A stretch of 64,000 nucleotides of DNA, taken from NCBI RefSeq assembly GCF_030056665.1, contig NZ_JASHIG010000026.1, one strand, 5' to 3'. The notes below the pieces were generated by a model. That model searched no databases. It saw nothing but the letters and a program-made list of their open reading frames with translations, and was not told where the DNA came from. Positions 1 to 8,265 of the stretch are shown here, piece by piece (position 1 is the stretch's first letter; each line of letters opens with the position of its first letter). Position numbers and translations under genes: made by a program. Origin of the DNA: Flectobacillus roseus (lineage in GTDB: Bacteria; Bacteroidota; Bacteroidia; Cytophagales; Spirosomataceae).

Positions 1-97
1 AAACAATACTGACAGATACAGCTATTGAGAATAGAATATTCAGCTTTTTAAGATGGATAAAAATACAAATGACTCATTATTAAATAGATACGCCTGC

Positions 98-721
98 TTA
101 AAAAAGCTGGGTAGAGTACTCGAAGATACCATCTGTTGCTAACATCAAATAATCGCCATTTTCAATTTTTGAAATGACTTGAAAATCTAAATCCTCTTTT
201 TGAGTATCTTTATTAACACATCTTGTTATGACATTTCGTTGAGGATGTTTCTTTGCTTCTTCAATTGATATTTCATTTATATTTATTAAATGTTGTACGA
301 GACTATGGTCTAAACTCTTCCATTTTATCTCTTTTGCGTTAAAATGTATAATTTTACTATCTCCACACCATGCAAGTAATATCTCATTGGAGTTGATAAC
401 AGCCATCGTAAGCGTCGTACTCATATTAATAGCCTCGGGATTAACATCGATATACTCCTTAATCCTTAAAGTTGCTTTTTCAAGTACATTTATAATATCC
501 TCTCTTGTAATGTTACTCATTGAGGATAACATCTCTCCAAATGTCTCAGCTACCAATTTACTTGCGATTTCTCCTTTAGTCTCACCGCCTACGCCATCAC
601 AAACGATATATATTCTGCTGAATATTTTTCCTAATTGGGGCGAAGAGGGATATATATAATCTTCCAAATTGCTTCTTTTTCCTTGCTTCAAGAGACTATA
701 TACCCGAGATATTTTTATCAT
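98..721 (-). CDS. PP2C-family protein phosphatase, probably truncated
   Basis: Serine/threonine protein phosphatase of the PP2C type, which dephosphorylates phosphoproteins using two metal ions held by aspartates. Visible motifs are an acidic LED near residue 21, DGVGG at 42-46 (metal ligand D42), a CGDS at 119-122 (family VGDSR), and ATDG with D197. The protein ends at residue 207, about ten residues after ATDG. Family members normally run to about 240 residues and finish with a DN-containing strand that carries another metal ligand, and that part is missing here. Downstream frames are short, and none resumes a convincing PP2C tail before the window edge. It is either a shortened gene or a frameshifted pseudogene. 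The N-terminus has no signal peptide, so it is cytoplasmic. Confidence 0.7.
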   Translation of the reverse strand: MIKISRVYSLLKQGKRSNLEDYIYPSSPQLGKIFSRIYIVCDGVGGETKGEIASKLVAETFGEMLSSMSNITREDIINVLEKATLRIKEYIDVNPEAINMSTTLTMAVINSNEILLAWCGDSKIIHFNAKEIKWKSLDHSLVQHLININEISIEEAKKHPQRNVITRCVNKDTQKEDLDFQVISKIENGDYLMLATDGIFEYSTQLF

Positions 722-859
722 TTTGTGAGTATTGGGTTGTTAAACATTTCTTGTTTTTATATAACATTAGTTGAAAATGAGTACGGGTTCTACAATCGTT
801 CAAATAGTTTTGACGAGATAAATGTATTAGTCGATAGACAGAAATATATTTAACTTCCT

Positions 860-969
860 TTTTTTTTATTTTTCGGTAATCGCTTTTGATTTAATCTAAA
901 TAATTGATATTCAGTTGTTTGATTTATGGGTGAAGGCTTTGTACGGGGATTTTTTTTATTTTTCGGTAA
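860..969. repeat. 20-bp exact direct repeat in the 722-1163 intergenic region
   Basis: The gap between the phosphatase and the toxin-antitoxin pair contains an identical 20-base string (T-run, then ATTTTTCGGTAA) at 860-879 and 950-969, exactly 90 bp apart. I see no credible gene in this gap. The repeat could be a duplicated regulatory site or the relic of a small duplication. Confidence 0.55.
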
Positions 970-1163
970 ATGATGAAATAAGAAGTCTTCGCATAGAGAA
1001 CATTTCGAACGGAGTAATCAAGGGAGTTAGATGGAAGTTTATCATCTTTTTGATGAATCATTTCATAATACAAGAATGGTGATTTCTTAGTGTTATGTAA
1101 ACGTTAGTGATAGGTGATACTTAGAAGTAAGTATGATTGGGTATAGGATAAAACTTTATAGAG

Positions 1164-1212
1164 ATATGTTTATTTATAAAAAGTTCTTTAGCCTTTTTAT
1201 AAATAAACATAT
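1164..1212 (-). terminator. Perfect 20-bp inverted repeat after the RES toxin gene
   Basis: Arms 1164-1183 and 1193-1212 are perfectly complementary, with a 9-nt loop. The right arm lies six bases past the toxin stop codon, so on the minus strand this is a 3' hairpin. The stem is AT-rich and lacks a GC clamp and a clear U-tract, so it may be a transcript-stabilising structure as well as a terminator. Confidence 0.65.
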
Positions 1213-1218
1213 TTAGCT

Positions 1219-1686
1219 TTACCCCCTAAGTCGTTTATCAAAAGCGAGTTTCTGCGTTGAAATTACTTTGATTTTGGCAGCTTCAGGATGATTGGGATTG
1301 ATAAGGTAATTATATTCTGGTGGCACAATGCTACTTGGTACTTTGAGTACAGCAGCACTATTGCTTCTGACAAAATCGTCGCCTATGTATTGAGTTTCTA
1401 GCAAGGGAGGTTTTGCGTCCCATTGTTCGGGTAAATCTTCATTGGCTAATTCTAAAATAGTTATGTCGTCAGGAATGTCTATTTCTACATAATACCGATC
1501 ATTGGGTAAATCTTCACTCAAATCGAGGTGAACGGCTACTTCGAGCATTGCCAATGCACGAGTGGCAGCGGTATAAACCAAATAGGTATTTTGACTATTC
1601 CAACGAAAACCTTTACTAAGCGCTGCTCCAATCCCCTGTAGCGTGGTGGACAGATACTTTTCTCGTTCGATTCTATAAACTTTCAT
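1219..1686 (-). CDS. RES-domain toxin (NAD+-consuming)
   Basis: Toxin of a type II toxin-antitoxin pair. RES toxins degrade or transfer from NAD+ in the cytoplasm and stop growth when the antitoxin is lost. The 155-residue protein is the usual family length and is almost all RES fold. It opens with VYRIER, then has the typical GFRWN (R28, W29, N30), a YTA at 38-40, E49 and H53 in a LEVAVHL segment, matching the conserved Arg/Tyr/Glu active-site layout. The start ATG overlaps the antitoxin stop codon by one base (TAATG), so the two genes are translationally coupled. The assignment rests on both the motif layout and the antitoxin partner. Confidence 0.88.
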   Translation of the reverse strand: MKVYRIEREKYLSTTLQGIGAALSKGFRWNSQNTYLVYTAATRALAMLEVAVHLDLSEDLPNDRYYVEIDIPDDITILELANEDLPEQWDAKPPLLETQYIGDDFVRSNSAAVLKVPSSIVPPEYNYLINPNHPEAAKIKVISTQKLAFDKRLRG

Positions 1687-2186
1687 TAAGCTAAATTTCC
1701 GTATTCAAGTCGGTTGAGGCAATTCATCACTTCTTGAATACCTGTGGTAGAGTCTAGTAAACTTTCGGGGGTAACACCGCCAAGCGCAATGTTACTTTTT
1801 TTAAGCCAACGCTGAAACTTGTCCTCTTCTTGATTAAATACTTCAATACCATAATCAAGCAGTTCAATAGATAACAAAACAATTTCGCTATCGCGACCTG
1901 TTAGGAGCGCTTGCTCTCGTTTTTTCTTATTGTAGGTAGTTTGAGGCATATCAATCAACTGCAAAATATCTTTGACAGAGGTATTGATGCGCTGACTCAA
2001 TACTTCGATTGACTCATAAGGAATTCCTTCACGAAGAATGTTTAAGCGTTCCATGCTTGAACTCCATGTGTAGGTATGCGTGGGGGTTACCAATGTTGAC
2101 CCAAGGGTGACTTTCTTCTGTTCACGAGCACGTTTAATGCTGAGTTTTGGGTCAAAACGTCCTGTTTTTATGCTTGACTTTTCCAT
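1686..2186 (-). CDS. Xre/MbcA/ParS-type antitoxin (DUF2384)
   Basis: Antitoxin partner of the downstream RES toxin. The C-terminal half has the MbcA/ParS toxin-binding pattern (a helical segment followed by GGVTPESLLD and then LNRLEYGN near the end), preceded by an Xre-like helical DNA-binding region containing LREGIPYESIEVLSQ. A longer reading frame opens at 2219, but its extra eleven residues would be encoded by the palindromic operator at 2190-2229. The ATG at 2186 gives the sensible start (166 aa). Binding to that palindrome would give the usual autoregulation of such operons (family knowledge). Confidence 0.85.
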   Translation of the reverse strand: MEKSSIKTGRFDPKLSIKRAREQKKVTLGSTLVTPTHTYTWSSSMERLNILREGIPYESIEVLSQRINTSVKDILQLIDMPQTTYNKKKREQALLTGRDSEIVLLSIELLDYGIEVFNQEEDKFQRWLKKSNIALGGVTPESLLDSTTGIQEVMNCLNRLEYGNLA

Positions 2187-2189
2187 AGT

Positions 2190-2229
2190 TATAACATATT
2201 TGTTACTAATGTACAACAAATATGTTATA
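2190..2229 (-). promoter_or_regulatory. Palindromic operator upstream of the toxin-antitoxin operon
   Basis: Perfect 15-bp arms (2190-2204 and 2215-2229; core AACAAATATGTTAT) are separated by 10 bp and end four bases before the antitoxin ATG. The position and symmetry fit an operator for the Xre/ParS antitoxin. Confidence 0.7.
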
Positions 2230-2279
2230 GTAAAAAGTTTCTTTATTCCTAAAAATAAGATAATTATCTATGTATCCAT

Positions 2280-2388
2280 CGTAGAGACGTAGCACGGCTA
2301 CGTCTAATCTATGATGTTTCTATTTTGACAATCATTTGTAGACGTTACATGTAACGTCTCTACGGCAAGGATTGGAATCCAGCACCAG
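2280..2388. repeat. REP-like palindromic repeat, copy 1
   Basis: Compound palindrome. The outer arms are CGTAGAGACGT (2280-2290) and ACGTCTCTACG (2353-2363). Inside is a hairpin AGACGTAGC/GCTACGTCT with a 3-nt loop, then an 18-bp perfect palindrome at 2341-2358. The tail is GGATTGGAATCC followed by CCAGCACCAGC. Two further copies lie at 3373 and 3517, flanking the metalloprotease gene. No coding potential is seen. Confidence 0.8.
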
Positions 2389-2480
2389 CGATGAAATAAA
2401 ATTTATTGGAGATTAAATAGAAAGGTATTCAGAAATAATTTATACATTTCAAGACAAAATTATTTAAACACTTATTACAA

Positions 2481-3377
2481 ATGAAAACACTACTATCAGC
2501 CCTAGAGCTCACACTTGGTTTGTCCCTCATTCAGTTGTTTGTTCTCCTATTTCCTTATCTTTTCTATCGCAAGAAGCAGTTAAACATTATTCGAAAATTG
2601 CTATTTTTTACTTTTCGAGATTATTTATTTGCAACAATTTATCTATTTGTATTCATCTATTTAGTAAAACTATCTGAATGGTTTGAGGGAGATTGGACTC
2701 TTGAAAAAGCTCCTCTATTTATCATTGCTGTACTTATCATGAATGGGTACTTTTTTCTTGTACATCCATTCGTTCTTAAATACGATAAGCGTAGGCTAAC
2801 ATTTAGTCCCGAATATTCAGCAACGTTATCTGAGAATCTCCAGAAAAAAGTCTCGGTATATATCACCAATAATGATACTATCAATGCTTTTGCTACAGGA
2901 TTTTTGCCACAAAATAGAGTGATAGTCATAGGGCGAGGTTTGATGGAAAAGCTAACACAAAAAGAACGAGAGGCAATCTTGTACCATGAGGTGGGGCATC
3001 ATAAACACTACGATTTGATAAAGTTTTATTTTGTCGTGGTTTTACAATGTATTCTTTTGGGATGTTTCAGACAACCTTTCTTCGATTTAGTGCATCAATT
3101 TTATCCTTCATTCAATGATGGTAATCTTGTCTTTTGGTACGGAGGTTTAATAGGCTTGGTTTATGCAATTATATTCTCCAAAATAAGTCATTATGCAGAA
3201 TATCAAGCTGATAAATATGGAGCACAGCATACTTCAAATCAAGCGATGGGAAATGCTCTTCTAAAACTCTCTGAACTGACAGAACATATTGTAGACGAAG
3301 GAAGTATGACGCATCCAAGTATCGAAAAACGATTGGCTAATATTCAGTTTCAAGTCCTGCCAGCACCAGCATCGTAG
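2481..3377 (+). CDS. M48-family membrane zinc metalloprotease
   Basis: Membrane-embedded Ste24/HtpX-like protease. It has an N-terminal hydrophobic segment (about 8-28), further membrane segments near 46-64 and 78-98, then the catalytic domain. The zinc motif is HEVGH (H169, E170, H173) and the third ligand is E240 in EYQADKYG. A hydrophobic hairpin lies between the two motifs, as in the family. A conserved THPSIEKRLANI segment closes the domain. Length (298 aa) is normal. The last residues (PAPAS) and the stop codon are read from the edge of a REP-like repeat, so the natural C-terminus may have been altered by that insertion. The gene stands alone between repeats. Likely role is membrane protein quality control, but the substrate is unknown. 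Confidence 0.85.
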   Translation: MKTLLSALELTLGLSLIQLFVLLFPYLFYRKKQLNIIRKLLFFTFRDYLFATIYLFVFIYLVKLSEWFEGDWTLEKAPLFIIAVLIMNGYFFLVHPFVLKYDKRRLTFSPEYSATLSENLQKKVSVYITNNDTINAFATGFLPQNRVIVIGRGLMEKLTQKEREAILYHEVGHHKHYDLIKFYFVVVLQCILLGCFRQPFFDLVHQFYPSFNDGNLVFWYGGLIGLVYAIIFSKISHYAEYQADKYGAQHTSNQAMGNALLKLSELTEHIVDEGSMTHPSIEKRLANIQFQVLPAPAS

Positions 3378-3508
3378 AGACGTAGCAGTGCTATGTCTAG
3401 CAATCAGGTTTCAATTAGATAATCATGTGGAGACGTTACATGTAACGTCTCTACGGTAGGGATTGGAATCTTTGGAAAAAATAGGTGCTGGGTGTGAATC
3501 CAGCACCA
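3373..3508. repeat. REP-like palindromic repeat, copy 2
   Basis: Same architecture as the copy at 2280, with one change in the first hairpin (C to T, giving a G-U pair). It ends with an extra hairpin GGTGCTGG/CCAGCACC at 3484-3507. It overlaps the last five bases of the metalloprotease gene and supplies its stop codon. Confidence 0.8.
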
Positions 3509-3516
3509 GAAAATAT

Positions 3517-3656
3517 CGTAGAGACGTAGCACCGCTACGTCTAATCTATTATGTTTCTATGTAGATAATCATTTGTAGACGTAACATGTTACGTCTCTAC
3601 GGCAAGGATTGGAATCCTTGGAAAAAATGGGTGCTGGATTCCTATCCAGCACCAGC
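3517..3656. repeat. REP-like palindromic repeat, copy 3
   Basis: Full-length copy. The central palindrome carries paired changes relative to copies 1 and 2 (GTTACATGTAAC becomes GTAACATGTTAC) that keep perfect symmetry. It is followed by CAAGGATT/AATCCTTG and by the GGTGCTGG/CCAGCACC hairpin at 3629-3652. It lies just past the stop codon of the minus-strand GH28 gene. Confidence 0.8.
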
Positions 3657-3666
3657 TAGCGAATTT

Positions 3667-5226
3667 TTACTGATTAAATCCCGCAGGAACTTCTGGGCTT
3701 GTTTGGATGGGGGTTTTGACATTTTTGAAATTGTTATCTCCCATCAAATAATTAGCTGACTTTTCTCCTGAAACTTTTAAGTATATATCGTACGGCACTA
3801 AAGGGATATTTCCTTGGATGGAAACTTGCTGTAAGTTGCTGAAATCCAAGATGGGAACTCCCACATGAGGCTTATTCGTCAATACTTGTTTGATGCTGAT
3901 TAGCTGACTATTTTCGGCTTTGATGACAGCCCCTCTTTCGGTATTGATACGTACGTTGTCGAACTGGATGTTTTTGGAGTTTTTAATGACAAAACCTGAT
4001 TGTGTATCAAAATTGAGGTCTTGAAAACTGATGTCTTCTATGGGCAATTCTTCGAGTCCATTTAGATAGCCTGCTTGATTTCCTTGTGCGGTGATATTGC
4101 TAAAATGAATATTACGGAAAATAGGAGTGCGTTCAGAAATGGGCTCAACCGTCGTTTTGGCATATTGCATATCGAGTACAATAGCCTGTTCTTTGATGTT
4201 TTTCATCACGATATTGTCTACACGAATATCCTCAACTACACCACCACGACCGCGTGCTGTTTTGATACGAATACCTCTGTCTGTACCATCGAAAATACAG
4301 TTCGAAATCACAATCTTTTTCACACCACCCGACATTTCACTACCAATCACAACACCTCCATGTCCCGACAGCATTGTACAGTTAGTAATGGTATAATTTT
4401 CGGCAGGGATATTTCTTTTTCGTCCCGAACGATCTTTTCCAGATTTGATGGTAATGCAGTCATCACCTACACTAATATGGCAGTTTGAAATATGTACATT
4501 GCTACAAGATTCGGGATTAATACCGTCTGTATTGGGAGAATGTGGGTTTTCGATGGTCACACCATGAATGGTTACATTGTCGCAAAACTCAGGGTTGACT
4601 GTCCAGAAAGGAGAATTTCGTATCGTGATACCTTCAATTTGTACATTTTTACAAAACATGGGTTGAATAAAAGGAGGACGCAAAAAGCCTTTCTCTATCC
4701 AACCTGGAAGGTCTGGCGCCAATACATCTTTGTTGAGTCGTTTGAACTCCTCTTGCCATTTAGAAGTGGGAATGTTTTTGACATGAACTTCTGAGTAAGC
4801 CCACCATTTTTTGCCATGCCCGTCAACCAAGCCTCTTCCCTTAATGGCAATATTTTCGGCTTTGTAGGCATAAAATAGCGGTGAAAAATTAACGACATCT
4901 GTCCCTTCCCAGCGAGAAGGAACCATTGGAAGATAGGCGTCAAAATCATCGGTAAAATGTAACTCAGCACCAGCATCGATGAAGATAGTAATATTGCTTT
5001 TGAGTTCGATAGGACCAGTTTTATATTTTCCAGCAGGAAAATAGATAGTTCCTCCCCCTTGTTTGACCGCACGGGCAATCGCTTTTTTGATTCCTTCAGT
5101 TGCGAGTTTGGAGCTATCATTTTTGACGCCAAATTTCAATACATTCAAATATACCTGCGCTTGTGCGCTGATACCTAAGGCCAATAAGAGAAGGGTAAGA
5201 CCGATATTTTTTTTCATGTTTTTCAA
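3667..5226 (-). CDS. GH28 polygalacturonase
   Basis: Inverting glycoside hydrolase that cleaves alpha-1,4-galacturonosyl linkages in pectin. Signal peptide at 1-23 (export to the periplasm or surface), then a pectate-lyase-like N-terminal strand region and a right-handed parallel beta-helix. The GH28 catalytic signatures are all present: NTDG (D234), GDDC (D255, D256), SGHG (H289) and RIK (R320, K322). Length (519 aa) fits bacterial exo-type GH28 enzymes. The start could also be the ATG three codons in (MKK). It is the most distal minus-strand gene of the pectin locus. Endo versus exo action and homogalacturonan versus rhamnogalacturonan specificity cannot be read from the motifs. Confidence 0.92.
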   Translation of the reverse strand: MKNMKKNIGLTLLLLALGISAQAQVYLNVLKFGVKNDSSKLATEGIKKAIARAVKQGGGTIYFPAGKYKTGPIELKSNITIFIDAGAELHFTDDFDAYLPMVPSRWEGTDVVNFSPLFYAYKAENIAIKGRGLVDGHGKKWWAYSEVHVKNIPTSKWQEEFKRLNKDVLAPDLPGWIEKGFLRPPFIQPMFCKNVQIEGITIRNSPFWTVNPEFCDNVTIHGVTIENPHSPNTDGINPESCSNVHISNCHISVGDDCITIKSGKDRSGRKRNIPAENYTITNCTMLSGHGGVVIGSEMSGGVKKIVISNCIFDGTDRGIRIKTARGRGGVVEDIRVDNIVMKNIKEQAIVLDMQYAKTTVEPISERTPIFRNIHFSNITAQGNQAGYLNGLEELPIEDISFQDLNFDTQSGFVIKNSKNIQFDNVRINTERGAVIKAENSQLISIKQVLTNKPHVGVPILDFSNLQQVSIQGNIPLVPYDIYLKVSGEKSANYLMGDNNFKNVKTPIQTSPEVPAGFNQ

Positions 5227-5232
5227 AAATAA

Positions 5233-5258
5233 GTTATTCGTTAATAGTATATCTGTTA
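5233..5258. repeat. 26-bp element shared with 39423-39448
   Basis: The sequence just upstream of the GH28 start matches 39423-39448, just upstream of the MhqD-like gene, at 23 of 26 positions. Both lie immediately before minus-strand start codons. It may be a shared 5' leader or a small repeat. The rest of 5227-5391 shows nothing else I can name. Confidence 0.45.
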
Positions 5259-5391
5259 AAAGATTGCACTCATAATCAGATGGATACCATTGAAAAGCTA
5301 CAGATATATTGTTAATAGAACCTTTTCTATTATTCGTAGATATAAAATTTGCTAAAACCCCAATGCCTTACGTTTTTACGGGATAGAAGAA

Positions 5392-8160
5392 TTAATACAG
5401 TTCAAAAAGATAATTTCCTGAACCTACTGATATCAAATATTTATTGCCTTGCTTTTCGGCGGGAATGATTTTACCATTTTGTTTAATAGTTTTTCCTAAA
5501 TGTTGATCTACTAAAATTTTAGCATTTGTGTTGACAGGAACGCTTACGTTTAGAGTAAAGCGTTTGCTAGTTTTTTTCCAAAGTGTACTTATTTTTCCAT
5601 AAGGTGATTCATAACTTCCTTCTGCTTGTGTGAGATCTCCTACCACTTCTGGTGCGATGATGATTTCCTTAAAAGCGACATCTCTTTCGCTTTGACGAAT
5701 ACCAGCCAAACCACTATACAACCATTCCATCAAATGCCCAAGCATAAAATGGTTATGTGAGTTGCCGCCTGCTTGCCAAGATTCGGTAAGGGCAGTAGCT
5801 CCTTTTTTGAGCTGATAGCCATAGCCTGGCACATCAGAGCGATTATTCATGGCATAAATAATGTCGGAGCGTCCTTCTGATTCTAGTACTCGCAAAACAT
5901 ATCGGTAGCCAATATCACCAGCTGTCAGGGCATAGTTACGTGTTTGAATGTCATCAATCAAATGTTGCAAAACGGCTTTACGATTTTCCGGCTCAACCAA
6001 ATTCATAAACAAAGCCATGGCATTTGCCGTCTGGCTGCCTGAGGCATATTGCTGTGTTTCTGATTTGTAAAAAGTTTGATTAAAGGATTTTTTGACTTCC
6101 TCTGCTATATCAGCATATTCCTGTGCATCGTCGCCATGACCTAAGATTTTAGCAATTTTTTCAGCAATTTGTAAATCGTAATAGTAAATCGCTGTACCTG
6201 TTACACCCATGGGAGTGAGTTGGGATACCCCCGGAGGATTTGGCCCTAAATCATACCAGTCGCCCAAGCCTTGTGAGAGAATATGATTTTGCGCTTTGCT
6301 GGCAAGGTATTTCAAATAACGTTGTATCATCGGATACGCTTCGTCAAGCACACGGGTATCGCCATACCAGAGGTACATATAGTAGGGAACGATGATGCTG
6401 CTACTGCCCCACTCTGGTGAGTCACGGAACATATCGCCACCCCACTCAAATTTGACATATTCGGGTGCAATTTCAGGGATCAAGCCGTTAGAAAGTTGCG
6501 AGAGCTGCATATCTTTTACCGCCTTTTTGAACATTGGAGCTACATCATAGCGATAGCGAACCGAAGAACCCATCAAATGTACTTGCTCTAACCAACCCAA
6601 TTTTTCACGATGCGGACAATCGGTAAATACCGACGTCATATTGCTTTTGATGGCCCAATCAATAAGCTTATGCGTTTGGTTGAAAAGTGTATCTGAGCTA
6701 GCAAACTGCCCGATAGTCGAGGCAGAATTACGAATATGCAATCCTTTTATGCTGATTATCTGTGTTTTAGCGTTAGATTCTGGCTTTGCACCTTTTACTT
6801 GCAAATATCTAAAGCCATAATAACTAAAGCGTGGTTGCCATGTTTCGATGCCTTCGCCTTTAAGTACATAACTAAAAATATAGGGACTTCCAGAAGCTTT
6901 TTGGTTGATAGTGCCATCAGCATTGAGTAATTCTGAAGGTCGTACCCAAACTGTATCACCCTTGTTCCCTTTGACTTTTAGTTCGATAATACCAGAAGCA
7001 TTTTGCCCTAAATCAAATACCCAATCACCTGAGCCAACTTGTTTTTGTTGAATGGGCTTAAAAGATTCCATGATTTTGACTGGTTCGGTCAATTGTGGAC
7101 TTAGCCTTGGCAAACCTTCTACCACAATGGCATTTCGCCATAAACTCTCATCAAAGTTGGGCATATCCCAGCCTTTTTGTTCCAGATTGGCATTATAGTC
7201 TTCACCTCCATAAATACTTGAAAAGGTAATTGGGCTTGGAGCGGTTTTCCACGAATTATCCGTGTACAAATTTTGTTCAGAACCATCCTGAAATTCTACT
7301 TTCAAACGACAAATCATTTTTGGTAAACCAAACATTCCTTTGAGTTTACGGTAGCGCCCTTTGACTGGTGGAATATAATAAAAGCCATTTCCAAGCATTA
7401 CCCCAACGGTGTTTTTTCCTTCTTGTAATGATTTTGTTAAGTCAAATCCTACATATAGCACTTGCTTGTCGTACTTGGTCCATCCTGCATCCAGAAAGTT
7501 GTCACCTACTTTTTTACCATTTAAACTCAACTCAAAATGTCCTAATCCTGAGATGAACATGGTTGCTCGTTTAACCTTTTTCTTTACCGTAAAATCTTTA
7601 CGAAACATTGGTAAGATATTGTTTTTGAGAATCTTATCTTTTTGTCCGTCGGTTGGTAAAATATTTACCAAACTATCTGCCAAACGCTCGTAGGCAATCC
7701 ATTGGGCATTTCGCCAATCGCCTGCTGAGAAAAGCCCCATTTGCCAAGTAGCGACTTCACTCCAAGCCGACGAGCGTCCCTGATTGTCCCAGATTTTAAC
7801 TTTCCAGTAATATACTTGTGTAGCTTCCAGCGTTTTACCATCATACTCAACTTGGATAGACTGGTCTGAGGAGATTTTGCCAGAATCCCAAATATTGGCT
7901 TTGTTGGGTTGTAATAGCTCTGGAGAATCAGCAACTAGAATTTGATAAGACGTTTGCTTGACGTTATACCCACCCGACTGAATTTTCCAACTCAAGCGTG
8001 GTTTCCGAATATCAATACCAATTGGATTTTTAAGGTATTCACATCGCAAATCATAAAGCGACAAATTTTGTGCATTGCTCTGAAAGCTCAAGCACAAAAT
8101 TTGAAGTAAGCATAAAAAGAGGAATTTTAGGTTTTTGTAGTTTAATGGAGGGTTTTTCAT
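5392..8160 (-). CDS. GH78 alpha-L-rhamnosidase (large)
   Basis: Removes terminal alpha-L-rhamnose from rhamnogalacturonan fragments by an inverting mechanism. The start is taken at the ATG at 8160, which directly precedes a signal peptide (a positively charged start, then a hydrophobic run ending in NAQ). An upstream in-frame ATG at 8196 would only add a polar tail. The domain order is typical: N-terminal Ig-like domain, Bac_rhamnosid_N jelly roll, concanavalin-like domain, (alpha/alpha)6 barrel and a C-terminal beta domain. The catalytic motif DCPHREKLGW places D514 and E519 at the spacing of the known GH78 active site. Length is 922 aa. A hairpin-rich 105-bp gap separates it from the second GH78 upstream. 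Confidence 0.93.
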   Translation of the reverse strand: MKNPPLNYKNLKFLFLCLLQILCLSFQSNAQNLSLYDLRCEYLKNPIGIDIRKPRLSWKIQSGGYNVKQTSYQILVADSPELLQPNKANIWDSGKISSDQSIQVEYDGKTLEATQVYYWKVKIWDNQGRSSAWSEVATWQMGLFSAGDWRNAQWIAYERLADSLVNILPTDGQKDKILKNNILPMFRKDFTVKKKVKRATMFISGLGHFELSLNGKKVGDNFLDAGWTKYDKQVLYVGFDLTKSLQEGKNTVGVMLGNGFYYIPPVKGRYRKLKGMFGLPKMICRLKVEFQDGSEQNLYTDNSWKTAPSPITFSSIYGGEDYNANLEQKGWDMPNFDESLWRNAIVVEGLPRLSPQLTEPVKIMESFKPIQQKQVGSGDWVFDLGQNASGIIELKVKGNKGDTVWVRPSELLNADGTINQKASGSPYIFSYVLKGEGIETWQPRFSYYGFRYLQVKGAKPESNAKTQIISIKGLHIRNSASTIGQFASSDTLFNQTHKLIDWAIKSNMTSVFTDCPHREKLGWLEQVHLMGSSVRYRYDVAPMFKKAVKDMQLSQLSNGLIPEIAPEYVKFEWGGDMFRDSPEWGSSSIIVPYYMYLWYGDTRVLDEAYPMIQRYLKYLASKAQNHILSQGLGDWYDLGPNPPGVSQLTPMGVTGTAIYYYDLQIAEKIAKILGHGDDAQEYADIAEEVKKSFNQTFYKSETQQYASGSQTANAMALFMNLVEPENRKAVLQHLIDDIQTRNYALTAGDIGYRYVLRVLESEGRSDIIYAMNNRSDVPGYGYQLKKGATALTESWQAGGNSHNHFMLGHLMEWLYSGLAGIRQSERDVAFKEIIIAPEVVGDLTQAEGSYESPYGKISTLWKKTSKRFTLNVSVPVNTNAKILVDQHLGKTIKQNGKIIPAEKQGNKYLISVGSGNYLFELY

Positions 8161-8183
8161 AAAAATTGAATCTGAAGTTATAG

Positions 8184-8254
8184 AGGGAACAGGCACAAAG
8201 GCGCAAAGTGTAAATTGAATCTGAAAATACTGTATGCCTTTGTGCCTGTTCCCT
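8184..8254 (-). terminator. 19-bp perfect inverted repeat between two GH78 genes
   Basis: Arms 8184-8202 and 8236-8254 (GCCTTTGTGCCTGTTCCCT and its complement) match perfectly over 19 bp. It belongs to the TGCCT-word family of intergenic hairpins in this locus. It may act as a terminator, mRNA stabiliser or repeat element. A direct repeat TTGAATCTGAA flanks one arm. Confidence 0.6.
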
Positions 8255-8265
8255 TTGTCACTTTT

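Noticed and set aside
635..853. 72-aa plus-strand open frame near the phosphatase
   Set aside because: Mostly antisense to the PP2C gene, no recognisable domain, no upstream signal.
2187..2219. N-terminal extension of the antitoxin from 2219
   Set aside because: It would be encoded by the palindromic operator, and the ATG at 2186 fits the usual start of the family.
2280..3656. CRISPR-like array of repeats
   Set aside because: Three copies only, of unequal spacing, each a long compound palindrome, with a gene between the first and second and no cas genes nearby.
4075..4488. 137-aa plus-strand open frame inside GH28
   Set aside because: Antisense shadow of the beta-helix gene. Its repetitive Thr/Asn-rich make-up follows from the helix codons.
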